A DNA stretch of 64,000 nucleotides from Tigriopus japonicus (Eukaryota > Arthropoda > Copepoda > Harpacticoida > Harpacticidae). The notes beneath the pieces were generated by a model, which saw only the letters and a program-made list of their open reading frames with translations, searched no databases and was not told the origin of the DNA. The stretch covers positions 21,935 to 85,934 of the forward strand of contig CM021316.1 of assembly GCA_010645155.1 (NCBI GenBank), in the 5' to 3' direction. Below are positions 43,471 through 55,205 of this stretch, piece after piece. Position numbers and translations under genes: made by a program. Within the stretch, counting starts at the first letter, position 1, and the number at the start of each line of letters is the position of its first letter.

Positions 43471-44389
43471 GTTGTGAACAATTCCAAATCTAGTGAAATC
43501 TAGCCCTTTTATCCTCATATCTGTGCTGGTCAGCTAGGCCGAAGTGCAGAGAAACAGTAGGGTAGCCAAAATGAGAAGATAAGCAAGTACTGGGTGGGGT
43601 GGTTTATTAAACCTGATCAAGAAATAAGTGCGTATAAACCACTAAAGACAGTTACGTCAAGTGACTTTACTTAAAGCTAATGTTCTGGTTAGGATAATTT
43701 ACTTTTGCATACTTAAGATGACAATTGTAAAATGATTATCAATATGTGACCAATATGTGATTGACTTTGAGCTTTTACCTCCCTTTTGTTTGTCTCCACT
43801 TATGGGGGAAAATTGTTACACCGATATATTTAGTTCACATTCTCTATAGAAGTCAATGGTCAAAACTGGCAGCACGCCTGTTTTGAAACACATCACTACT
43901 TCACAATTACTAACTTTACTCAGGGTTCCCAAAATAACTTGTAAAAATGCGCATAAGATCCAAACCTTCAATTCGATTTTGCAAATGCGAAAATTGTTCA
44001 CGTTAGAGTTGAAATACCAATTACCTGCAGGCAAGAAATTCTTCAGCTTGCCCGGCTGAATTTTGAGCCACCATGCTATTTTTCAGCTTAGCTAGGTTGA
44101 AAAATAAAGCCTTCCTGCAGGCCGGCTTATTTAGGAATTCAAACACTTTTTCCGACACACGAATTTTTTTGACTGGCGGCAGAAAACGAAACCCTTTAGC
44201 TGCGTGAGTAATTTTACTAATGTTGCGTTAGTTTAAAAGTTGCGTAATAATAGTCTCTTCAAATCATTAAAAAAAGTAATCGAGTGAAACAGTTTTTCCG
44301 ACACATGAATGGAATCAGAATTGATATAGAATTGGTAATGGAATAATTGATATAATTGATCATGATATTTCAATCTTATACTGACTTTA

Positions 44390-45690
44390 CCGATTTGATT
44401 ATTATTCAAGACCGGTTCGGAGATTCTCCAACGCCATTCAATAATTGACCAAGACCGATCCGAAGATCTAAAGATTAGTTCGTTATTATCCCGTTGTACT
44501 GAAAAAATATGTATGAATCTTTTATGAAATGTCCCAAAACTATGCATATGAAACTTTTCTGACCCAGAAAACTATGAGGAACAACTTTGAAATGAAACTA
44601 ACTCAGGTCTAGATGAAAAGTTATATACCTAAAAAACTATTTCTTTTGGAAACTTAAGTCTAGTAGAATTAACTCAAGAAACTGTTGAATTGAATGTGAT
44701 TTAGAATATGATAATCAGCTGCTGGTGTATTTTGAGAATGAACTTGTCTATCATTTACCCAACGCTCGTGGTATATGAAAACTTAAATTCCCAAGCAAAT
44801 GTATTTTTTTATTTTCTAAAAAGAATAAGTTTTGGTATGTTTCGTCTTAACAGTTCAAAATGATAGTAGATCCTTATACACTCTTTTAAAAAAGATAGTA
44901 TAAGTGATGTTTTAGGTGTACCAAATTAAATGGTGCTGCAATTGGTTCCATTGATAAGAAACAAATGTTTAAGTGTTTAGTAATTTCCATCTAAACTTAA
45001 AACAAATTATTTAGTAGCATGATCCAAGACTGATTCGAGTATTGTTCAAAATTGATTTGGATGTCATGAAAGATCGATACGAAAATCGTCTAAGATTGAT
45101 CCGGTTATTGTTCTAAAGTGGAACTTTTGTGAGTTCAATTCAGAGACTGTCCAAGACGGATTTAAAGATAAATTAGACTTTTAGACAGTATTATCGGGAT
45201 TGGTCATGGACGAAATCACAATTGGTTTTACAAAATATCAGAATCAATCTTGAATAACATCTGAATCAATAAAGACCGACTTTCAAATGGTTCTTGAACA
45301 AGTTCCAGATTGAAAGTTGGTAAATACCGATCTGAAAACTGCCCAAGGGTTTGAAGATTCTCCAAGTCCCATCCAAAGCTTGCGCAAGAATAATTAAAAA
45401 GTTATCAAAGTATTTCCTGACGAAGTCTTGGGCAATATCTAAAATGGGTGTGAATAATTTTGGAATCGGTCTTAGACAACATGTAAATTAGTTTTGGATA
45501 ATACCGGAATTGGTCTTGAGAAATATTAAAATTGGTTTTGAATGATATCGGAATCGGTCTTCTGAATCAATCTTGAAAAATGATCTGGAACAAGTTCCCG
45601 ATTTGAAAGTTATTCAAAGCTAATCCAGAAATGCACAAATATTCAGATATTCTAACCGTCAAGTCTTGAGTTATAAGTTCCAGATCAATC
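44390..45690. repeat. Degenerate minisatellite inside the Mutator-like element
   Basis: A loosely repeated phrase of about 25-35 bp, of the type GGAATCGGTCTTGGACAATA, recurs many times on both strands (e.g. near 44400, 45020, 45190, 45450, 45550). Copies are strongly diverged. Confidence 0.55.
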
Positions 45691-45717
45691 TTTAGGAATA
45701 TTCAGCTTGTAAAGAGA

Positions 45718-45847
45718 GTAAATGATTAAAATAGTTTATATAATTGATGTTTATATGAAATTTGATCTACCAATGAGTTACTGTTAACAATAAACTGTTG
45801 GCAGATCTGTACAAACCTTGAATAATGGGTTGGTCAGGAATAGTGTA
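45718..45847 (-). mobile_element. LINE 3'-end copy nested in the Mutator-like element
   Basis: Matches the 3' tail of the LINE at 16355-17545 (TGTACAAACCTTGAATAATG in complement; tail end CTCTCTTTACA). A short duplication, CTGTTAACAATAAACTGTTG, is internal. Inserted after the host element formed. Confidence 0.75.
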
Positions 45848-46393
45848 AGATAAATGTCATTTGTGTTTTTTCCTTCATCTTTATTTTGGTTGTCTTTTTC
45901 TTAGGAACCACTTACAAGAACGATAATCAACGATGAATATGCCTATGGTTGAATGGATCAGACTGTTGTTCCAGGTTCTCTCTATCAATTGAATACTTGA
46001 TTTGACTTTTGCCACCTTCAATTTGGGCGGCGCGATTATTGATTTATAATGATTTAGATCGCAATTGATGATTGTGATTGATTGAACTTAGTCAGTACAA
46101 GAATGAAAATCAATATTAATTACATATAAATTGGGATTCCATTTAGTTTTCGAACAAACTGTTTTACTCGATTACTTTTTTAATGATTCGAACGGACGCA
46201 ACTTTTAACCTTACGCAACATTAGTAAAAATACTCACGCAACTAAAGGGTTCCGTTTTCTGCCGCCAGTCGAAAAAATTCGTGTGTCGGAAAAACTGTTT
46301 GATTTAGGAATTGATCTAGCTTTAGCCTTCATGTTCTTGGAAGTGAATTTTGAGCCACCTAGGCAGAAAAATAAAGCCTTCATTCAGGCCAGC

Positions 46394-48444
46394 CAGGGAT
46401 AACCTATATAATAGTATAAATACTGGATACGAACTCGCGGAATTTCCTAGCTCGCAACCTCACACGGATGAGGCCGAGAGTTCGTAAGTAAACAAGAAGT
46501 ACAAACGGCCATGTTGGGAGTGGAAAATCAAACGGAAATCGACCAAGAGTCCTAAAGATAGTGCGCCAATCGGGGTTTTCTGTGTTTCAAGCGGGTCCAG
46601 CCAAGTCCTAGCCTTGGTAAAGGTCAACCCCACGCCCCAAAATCAGTCTGATGTGGGTGTTTCGAAGACGTTAAGTTCAGCCAAGAACGAGTGAATGAAA
46701 TAGTGAATGAATGAATGACCACATCATGGAGTGCGAATGAACCCCCCACAAGGTGTCTTTTCTACAAGATGACGATCAAAGTGATCAAATGAAGTCTGAT
46801 GATGACTAGGTTACCGGCTACAACCTTCGGAAGTGATAGACCTAACTACAGCAAAAAGAATGAATATGGACCAGAATCTGAGCCCAAATTCCTCTTTTGC
46901 GCCAAAGGATTAAGAAGAAACTTTCCCACGGACCAAAACGGGGAGTTTCTTTATGCTCATCCATTGAACAACTTAAGAATATCTTACCATTCCTTGAATT
47001 ATCAACAACAAAATAGCGGGGTTTTCCGAGCTTATCTATTATCCGATTTGAACGTCTTATTGATATCTTTGAACTTACAATTGAACCCATCCATGTATTA
47101 TCCTGAACTTAACTAACACATGCCAAACTTTGTATGAAATCAAGTTTGTTTTAGGTTGTGTCACCTTGGCATTGTTCTATAAGTGATGGTCCATCCTCAA
47201 ATTTCTTTTATTATATGGTTGTGTCTTTTAGTTCAGGATAATTCAAGGACAGGTAAGATATTCTTAGGTTGTTCAAGTTGTCTAATGGATGAGCGTGATA
47301 AAAATCCCCGTTTTGATCCGGAGGAGAGTTTGTGGGGTAAATTTGGTTCCTGTCCAAGAGGAATCTGCGTTCGCATTAAGGTCTACATGGAACAAAGAAA
47401 GAAGAAGTCCTCAGTGTCAAGAATTCGATCAAATGAAGAACAAATTAAGATGACTTCGAAACATATCAGGTGTGGCTACTAGCAATGGATGGGCTCAATA
47501 TTTTGATTTGCCTTTTGACTCAGTCAGCCCAAATTGGTGATCTGACAGTCTAACCCGGATTACATGGACCCTCTCAAAGTCTTGAGAATGAAATGCTCCC
47601 ACCAAGATTGAATTGTGTGGATTTTTTGACTCAATTTGATTGTTAATTCCTGGACAAAGGGATCTAAGAACTAAGAAGATCAATCAAACCCTATCAAGCA
47701 CGTAGAGCCTATCCCTGCAATGAAAAGACATGATCCTCTGGTCCTGAAGGACCCTTAGCCCCAGTCCTGCGTGGTCCTGACCTTCTTGAGCCCCAAGACT
47801 TGAAACATTTTCAATCAAATCCACAGTCCAGGATTTAATCCTCATGTTTTTCACTAATTTTGTCTTAAGGACGTCGTGATTGCCTTTGTTCCAATTCCAA
47901 TCCGGATCAGAGGGTGATCTGATCCAGAACCGTCAAAAGTGCCCTTCAATAGTTACAGCCAACCACATCTCCGACTTGGACTCCATCTTGTTTCAAAATG
48001 AGACTATTCTCATTCCTTCATTTTCCTATAGAAATGGTTCCTGCGTCGTGAAGGTGCTGATGAGGATGGGAGAGGAGTAACCCTCCAGATATCACCACAG
48101 ATACTTCTATTTAGCATTGTTTCACAAAAGTTGGACTATTGGGTGAAGGAAGATTCCATCTATGTATTTTCCTGATTGTTAAGAGGACTAAAATCCTTTG
48201 GAGAGCTGAATGTCAAAAGTTCATGAGACGAGTAAAAGGAGTGCTGGGACCTCTAAAATCAAGGTAAAGAACAATTAGTCAATAAATATTAACACAAAAA
48301 GTTAACCTGAATGCTTTCAAGATGCATGTTCAACAGTTTTACTCGTTAATAAGGAATAAATGACATTGTGTCAAAATATGGCCTCGGCCTCATACCATTT
48401 TTTCAAAAATCGGAGTTCGTGTCCACCCCTTTCAGGGGTTCCTG
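46394..48444. mobile_element. Unclassified 2,051-bp element, copy 2
   Basis: Ends CAGGGATAACC and, in complement, CAGGAACCCCTG; subterminal GGATACGAACTC and GGACACGAACTC are also inverted. Flanked by GGCCAGC at 46387-46393 and 48445-48451. The CAGG termini recall hAT elements, but the duplication is 7 bp. It contains two plus frames (46799-47116, 47183-47482). The second has an inverted relative on the minus strand at 46842-47090 (DNSRNGKIFLSCS against DNSRTGKIFLGCS). No transposase is recognised. Confidence 0.75.
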
Positions 48445-48610
48445 GGCCAGCTCATTTAGGAATTACTCTAACTTCAGCCAGTGAGCCTCAAATGATATTG
48501 GGAAACTCAAATCGACCTTGTATGGCCTTCAAAGGACCAAATCGAAATCTGACCCTTGTAGCACGATATTTTTGAACTTTTTTGATGCACAAACATGACA
48601 AAAAGTGATA

Positions 48611-48905
48611 TCCAAAAATTTTCGACATAAAAAACGAGATCGAAAATTTTCGACCTAAAAACGAGATCGAACATTTTCCACCTAAAAAACGAGAACGAAC
48701 GATTTCCCTTGAAAAACAAGATCAAACGATTTCCCTTGAAAAACGAGATCGAACGATTTCCCTTGAAAAACGAGATCGAACGATTTCCCTTGAAAAACGA
48801 GATCGAACGATTTCCCTTGAAAAACGAGATCGAACGATTTCCCTTGAAAAACGAGATCGAACATTTTCCACCTAAAAAACGAGATCGAACATTTTTCATA
48901 TAAAA
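48611..48905 (+). repeat. 27-bp minisatellite, about 11 units
   Basis: Unit ATCGAACGATTTCCCTTGAA plus AAACGAG. Six central units are nearly identical; outer units diverge and are 27-29 bp. Because 27 is divisible by three, both strands read open (plus KNEIERFPL, minus KGNRSISFF); these are not taken as genes. Confidence 0.9.
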
Positions 48906-50662
48906 CATCGAGATCCAAAAAAAAAAATATTCTCTTCCTTACTTGCAATATATTTTTCATCCAATCGAGGAATTGCACTTGATTGATCTAAAGCCTTTAG
49001 ATTGATCATAAACCTCAATTGAAAAACAGTTTCTGCCAAACATCCCAAAGGGAAAAAAGAAAGAAAAGTTGTCAAAAATTGGCGAAAAATGTCAGAGGTG
49101 AGAAAATACTAATCTTCCCTGAGAATATGGAAAAAACAAATTTCGACAACAAGGTCAAAAATGCGAATGAAAGAGAAAAAATGCCAGAAAAAAGCACCAA
49201 TTTTCGATAAAACGTCCAAAATGCCAAAAATACATACCAATCAAAATAATGCAAAAATGCAAAATAATCGGAAAAAGTGAAGTACCTTGCATTTACATGA
49301 AATGTGCAGCCTTAGTCATGACTGCAGACGGTGTTTAGTGTAAATTAAAGGCTTTATATACAAAGAAGGGCAAAGGATTAGAATCGAAAGTCTTCTCTGA
49401 TTAGATGGTTCCTCGGCACCCAAGTTCCGATTGGTCAATTAACCCTGTCTTATTGTCTGTGTTTACGCACTGATCAGCGCCCCCTGTGATCAAATCAAAA
49501 CATAGTTGCCACATGATTATTTGTAGTGCCACTCTTTGAGTGTCAGTTCTCACTCACTCGTTAGAGACGGCCAAAATATGCTTTATCCTATTTAGGCTCT
49601 AAAACGTGTTTTTGAGCATACAAAGCACGTTTCATTTTTGTTTTTGATAATATTTTCAAGCATATTTTAAGTTTTTGACAAGTATTTTTCTTAAACTATT
49701 ATAAAAATCACGAAAAAAATGCTAAAAACCAACAAAATTGATGATGAAGATAACGATGATCTTTTATTCGGGGGCCTCACATGAAACAGACAAAATATGG
49801 CTTTAAGAAATAAAAATTGCATGAAACATGATAGTAAAGTTTTCCACACCCCAGTTTTTTGTTCCCGAACGTAAGCAAACAAGCAAGCTAGTAAAACTTC
49901 CTTGAAATCTTTGATTTGTCTTGAATATAAACGAAAAATGTTTTCATTGGCACAAAATATCTCACTCGCTCATTTTGTCTGTAGCATTTGCATCTGCACA
50001 AGAGCACTTCCACCACGATTAATTTTAGTCCATAAAGTTTTAGCAATATCTAACATTAATAACTTTCTGTATAATCGTAACTTAGCGACTCAGCATAAAA
50101 AGTTTTGTCATAAAATGGATGATAAAAGTTTTTCGCGTTTCAAAAGACGTCAAAACAAGTTGTAAACTAAATATGACCAGCTATTTATGGGCTGAGAATT
50201 TGATTTTAAGAATTTTGGTGTCTTTTTGAGCTTGCCTTTCTCTTAGGCAAGTGGTTTTCAATGCCAGTGAGATTAAATAACAGCCCCCAAAAATGAACCG
50301 TGTGAAACAAAAAAATGTTTTCAAACTTAGCCCTGTTTTTGACAAGCATCTATGGGGATTTTTGGAGCCTATTTATGGGTTTTGAGCATATTTTGAGCAG
50401 TTTTTACACGTTTTTAGGATATAATACGAATTTTTTAAAGCATATTGGGGCCGTGTTTTCTGATAACTTGAGAATTTACTTATAATTCCTTTGTTTCATT
50501 TGATGCAACTCAGCTCTAATTTATTTCTTAAGAACATAAGTGGGTGGTAAAAAATCAAAGCTGAGAAATACTTCCAAATTTTCAATTCACTCCGTGGTCA
50601 CACTTACAAACAAATTAGTTTCATGTAAACATCCACTGAATATTGCCTTCCTCCTGGAAACA
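48906..50662. other. AT-rich non-coding stretch
   Basis: No supported gene or element. It should contain the promoter of the secreted protein gene that starts at 50663; I see no certain TATA element. Confidence 0.4.
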
Positions 50663-52109
50663 ATGCAATTAACGGTCGTGGGCACACTTTATGTTACTTT
50701 TTGGCTCACCGTAATTTTAGTTCCACGTCCCACAACGACTCAAGATGGACTCCAAGTACCCACTCCAAATTTCAATGTCCATGCTGATCCTGAGAGACGT
50801 TTGAATATTGATTATGGTAAGACCTTTTTGAACCACCCTAATCTATAACCCTTAAGGTATCACACCCAAAGTTATAACATTTATATGTAACAACAATTTG
50901 TTTGTGTGAGTAGTACAAAGTCAAGTTGCACTTGAGATACTACAGAATCTGAAAGACAAGTTCCAATTGAACTGCGAATAATACAGCTGTAGCTAAATAT
51001 TCAATTACGGCAATGGCGTACACCATCAAGGTTCTAAATTGTTACGTGTCAAGACTTACAGTAATACAAATAACAATGACGCCTTTCTGAATTTGTCTTT
51101 TCACTTTTAGAAAAGGTGTCATTACACAAAAAACTAAAATGTTCATGTCCTTCAATCTTCTACTTGCTTTCAATTCAGCCAGAGTTTCAAAAGATTTCTC
51201 CTCCTCATCCTAGATCCTTTTGACCATGATATGATGGCAGATCGGCAAGAAGGACAAGACTGTCAGGATGAATGCGATCGTTTTGTAGGCTATGGATCTG
51301 GATTGTGCGCCACTCTTTCATCTTTTACTGCCAACGTAGGCTGTTTTATCATCACGTTTGCCAATCCCGTACATTGTGGTGTTTTACAAGGTGTTATGTT
51401 TGCGTTCGGCGGGTACTGTACTTCAAGTGAGTATCACTTGTCGATCGGTATTTTACGTTGGACTCAAAGTACACCAATCTTTCTTCTAATTAGGTGCTCC
51501 GGCAAGGATTTGTGCGGTTTGTCGAGAAGGGTTTTCCATGAAAATGATCCTCCATCGTGAAATCTTGATCGACCAAGAAATGGTCAAAGTGAGGAATATG
51601 CAGAGAGACTTGGAATTGGTGAGAGAGGAGATGTCCTTCTTGAGCCGGACTTGGCATACCAAGCAAAGTACCTTCGAGATGCAGTTAAGGTAAGGTAAAT
51701 ATTGTTTAGTTCATGCATTGGGAATAAATAATGCGGCGTCTGAGGTTCAATGTATGCCTTCTTTTTCCTCTCCCCATTCGAACACTTGATAAAAAAACAT
51801 CAAAAGATAATAAGTTCAGCCAGGTAATAATAACTTTATGCATAAATAGGTGACCTTTATCAATAAGTGCATGGAAAAGGCTTTTTGTGGAGGAATTGAC
51901 CATAGGGTAAACAGAAGTGGGTAATGGTGATGATGTGAGGTCCGGACGACAGAACAACAAAGCAGAGTTGCTAGAATTATCCAAATCAGAAGTTTCAAAT
52001 TGAAAATGACAAATACCTTAAATAACACTTCTTCTCTTTTAGAACATGTTCTACTTTCAAAATAGATACAAAAACATCTATTACTATTGCCCTAACGAAA
52101 ATGCTTTAG
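50663..52109 (+). CDS. Small secreted cysteine-rich protein, four exons (predicted)
   Basis: Exons 50663-50816, 51214-51426, 51494-51689, 52043-52109; 630 bases, 209 residues plus stop. All joins are GT-AG with matching phases (1, 1, 2). Donors are TATG/GTAAGA, TCAA/GTGAGT and TTAAG/GTAAGG. Exon 1 encodes a signal peptide (MQLTVVGTLYVTFWLTVILV) and an acidic/proline segment. Exon 2 carries most cysteines (DCQDECD, GLCATL, VGCF, HCGVL, GGYCTS) and a hydrophobic core. Exon 3 adds ICAVC and a charged helix (VRNMQRDLELVREEMSFL). Exon 4 adds one Cys and a short tail. An alternative end is the TAA just inside intron 3, which removes exon 4. The family is not recognised; an extracellular, disulfide-bonded protein with a helical tail is inference. 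Confidence 0.65.
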
Positions 52110-53141
52110 CACCAGATTCTCAATTTCCAGATTCCAGATTTTTAATGCGTATTTTGAATCTCGTATTCGTTCTTTTGAGTAAATCTAGAGCGTCTGAATT
52201 GCTTTAAATCAATACTTTTTTGTTTCCAAATTCGTTTGTTCAAATGCCAAGCATGATATCACACAAATTGTTTCTGTCAAACCAAATCTGACCTTTTTCT
52301 TGATGTCTTTTTGGCATGACTGGATCGAAAAGTTCTGGCAACACAGGTCACCCCTTGGTTCGGACCTCACATCGTCACCATTATCCAGAAGTGAATCATG
52401 TTAAGTTCTTGAAGTCTTCGATACTTAGAAGTGGTCAACAAAGGTAAAGAGTATCTTCTGCTGAACACATTCACCTCTGAAAGTCGAGAATCGTTGAAAA
52501 CAGGGAAACCAAGTCCAATAAATGCTTGGAGTAAAGCTTCTAACTATTTATTTTTTACAGAACGGGCGACATCTCCAAGGTTGCGTCATTTAGATCGCAC
52601 ATGATCTAATTTCATTTAAACCAACATGAACTAGCCTTAACTACTATATCCCGATGTTAAATCAGCCTCTACAGTTTGAATATATCCCACAAATTATGAA
52701 ATAAGTGTTGTTTCACATAGAATCACGCAATGTCCATTGCTATCGTATTCAATTAATAATCAAAACTTAATCACTGAGTTCTCAACCTATCGTTTGGGAA
52801 GCCTAATTCTATATACAGTAAAGGTTGTAAATACTTGATTTATCAGAAAACTCTTGATTATAAATTGTTTTTGCGTTGTTCTAAATTAGCATGCAATAAA
52901 AAACACGGTTTGATATCAGATTACCGCTCAATACAGGAATAATGCCGATGTGAATGGACAAAATACTTACGCATTTTGTGAGAATTCCGGCGTAATGTTT
53001 TTCGACTTACCTCGCAACCTTTATTGTCTACGCGAAAAATCTCCTTCAAATGTTCTATCCTTCGAAAGTTTGAAAAGACGATAATTTTGTTGCTTTTGCT
53101 GCAGCAGCTGTTCTCCAATTAGATTATTCAAATGAAATAAT
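52110..53141. other. Non-coding stretch after the secreted protein gene
   Basis: 3' UTR and intergenic DNA. About 30 bp near 52357-52386 is inverted relative to 51917-51945 in intron 3 (GATGTGAGGTCCG core). No gene supported. Confidence 0.4.
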
Positions 53142-53340
53142 AGGCCGCATGATAACGCAGATTATATTTATTTAAGAGTACACCAAAATCAAGTCAGATT
53201 AACATTCGTCGAGTAAAGTGCTCTACTGCATTTCAAATGCTGTAGCTGAGCCGAGTATATACTTGACGAACGTTAATCTGACTTGATTTTGGTGTACTCT
53301 AAAATTCATATTACCTGCGTTAACATGCAGCCTTAAGCCT
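53142..53340. mobile_element. 200-bp MITE with about 80-bp inverted arms
   Basis: Arms share GAGTACACCAAAATCAAGTC and AGATTAAC, centred near 53240, where a smaller hairpin (TACTGCATTT...AATGCTGTAG) lies. Its right end directly precedes the LINE coding frame at 53356. Confidence 0.7.
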
Positions 53341-55205
53341 TCTTTAGGTTCAGATGTGGATTTTCTGAAACAGAATCTGAAATCTGAAACAGTGGTGGAG
53401 GAGGTCCAGGGCTGCTTGGAAGAACATCATCCCCTTTTGCAGCCCTTCACGGAATCCGAGATGGATGAGGCCTTCAAGAAGATGAAGAGCAAGGCCCCGT
53501 CGACATCAGGGGTTTCTCCCTTCCAACTTTCACTTCTCCGGACCCAAATCCAACCACTCCTACAAGATCTCTTCAGCCACGCCCTCCAAACATCTTTCTT
53601 CCCACCAGACTGGATGGAGTCAGCCATCATCTTCATCCATAAGAAGGGGCCCAAGGACATTCCAGACAATCATAGGACCATCGCCTTGGAAAACCCCTTC
53701 TTGAAGATGATGTCCACCCTGCTAGCTGCCCGCTTCTCCGGATTGGCCGAGGAAAGGAATCTCCTTCCCGAGTTCCAATTCGGATTCCGGAGAAGCCGCT
53801 CAACCACCTCGGCAGCCACTTTCCTCTACGAAATTGTGCACGCAAACATCAGCACTAAGAGGAGAGTATACGGATGCTTTGTGGATTTCTCCAAAGCATT
53901 TGACAGGGTGGACCGAACGCGGTTATTCCTCAAACTCCAACTATGGGGAATTCCGCGTTCAATATGTGTCCTGCTGGCCAACATCTATGCAGGACTCAAA
54001 TGCTCCATTCGTTCTGGTGAGGACCTATCCCCCTGCTACTTCACATCCATCGGCCTTCCGCAGGGGGATCCACTATCGCCAATCCTTTTCAACCTCCATT
54101 TATCCGACCTGCCCGAAGCCCTTTCTCACCAAGGCCCCATCATCAACAACAATAGCATACAATACTTACAATATTCAGACGACCTGGTTCTCTTGGCTGA
54201 TTCAGCCGTGGAATTGCAAAATGCCATCAATGCTCTCCACGGTTATTGCCAGGAGAACGGCCTTCAAGTCAACACCATCAAGACGAAGGCCATGGTTTTC
54301 CATAAAGGTCGTCTGCCTCCCACCTCCTTCCACATCAACAATAGTCCGATTGAAATCGTCAAGTTTTTTAACTATGTCGGTTTCACTTTCACCACCCAAC
54401 TCTCCTTCACCAAACACCTCAACATCGCAATAACCAAGGCCAGGGCCAGGATCGGATACATATACAATAGACTTCCAATCAAGAACCTCCCTCTTCCAAT
54501 AGTCCTTCAACTCTTCCGGACCTACATCACCCCCATCTTCCTCTACGGCCTGCACCTCTGGCTTCCCAACTCCGCCCAATCCGCTCTCAAATCCGCCGAT
54601 GCCACCTTCACCAAATTCTTGAAAAGATACCTCTGCGTGCCCCAATATGCCAATAATGCTTGGACGCATTTCATATGCGAAACCGAGCCCTTCACCATCG
54701 GGTTGGCAAGGTTAGTGTCCAACAGTGTTAGGAACCTGACCTTTCCGGAGGTGATGTCCGGACATTTGCTGTCCTTCCCGGTCAAGGACTTGACAACACC
54801 CTATTGTCCTTGGCCTGACATCCCTTCGGAATATTGGCGGTCACGCACCTTCGTCTGGCTTCCTGCCCAACTCCATCAACGACGGGAACTGAGGAAGGAT
54901 CTGTTCAATCTGACCCACCCCTTCTACTGCAATAACCAAGATTTTCACCATCTACCGCTACCCAACTGTATCTGTTCTGTTTGTCAATCTCCGCTTCCTT
55001 TCTTCCATGTGCACTGAAACGTATTCTAGTCAGCTCATCTGTGATATCACTTTCTAGTCGACCATTTTAACGTTTTTACCAACTGACATGTCACCATTGA
55101 TTATATATGATAAAACATATATCTATATACTTTTTGCATTTTATACGCCCTGACATGACCATGAGTCGCAATAAAACTTATTATTATTATTTATTTATTA
55201 TTAAA
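53341..55205 (+). mobile_element. LINE reverse transcriptase, intact frame, 5' truncated
   Basis: The plus frame 53356-55017 (553 codons) encodes a non-LTR reverse transcriptase: FIHKKGP, then FGFRRSRSTTSA, DFSKAFDRVD (catalytic Asp), IGLPQGDPLSPILFN, the catalytic QYSDDLVLLAD (YSDD), the thumb, and a C-terminal CICSVC. The endonuclease and ORF1 are absent, so it is 5' truncated. GC content is clearly higher than in the flanks, and there are no stops, which suggests a recent copy. The 3' UTR ends with AATAAAACTTATTATTATTA. A 3'-end relic of the same family is at 63300-63455. The clade is not resolved. Confidence 0.88.

Larger units (their letters stand above)
44140..46301. mobile_element. Mutator-like element with 11-bp duplication
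   Basis: Long terminal inverted repeats of about 160 bp (44140-44300 and 46140-46301): both start CAAACASTTTTTCCGACACA and include TGGCGGCAGAAAACG. Flanked by ATTTAGGAATT at 44129-44139 and 46302-46312. Duplications of 9-11 bp with long inverted ends are typical of Mutator-like elements. The interior has no transposase and consists of a degenerate short repeat plus a nested LINE 3' end. Confidence 0.7.

Noticed and set aside
48611..48905. CRISPR-like array
   Set aside because: Direct tandem units without unique spacers, in a eukaryotic context.
48507..48908. Protein with ISFFKGNR repeats
   Set aside because: Product of the 27-bp minisatellite; the opposite strand is equally open.
53427..54785. 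Minus-strand frames overlap the LINE reverse transcriptase
   Set aside because: Shadow frames of a GC-rich coding region.
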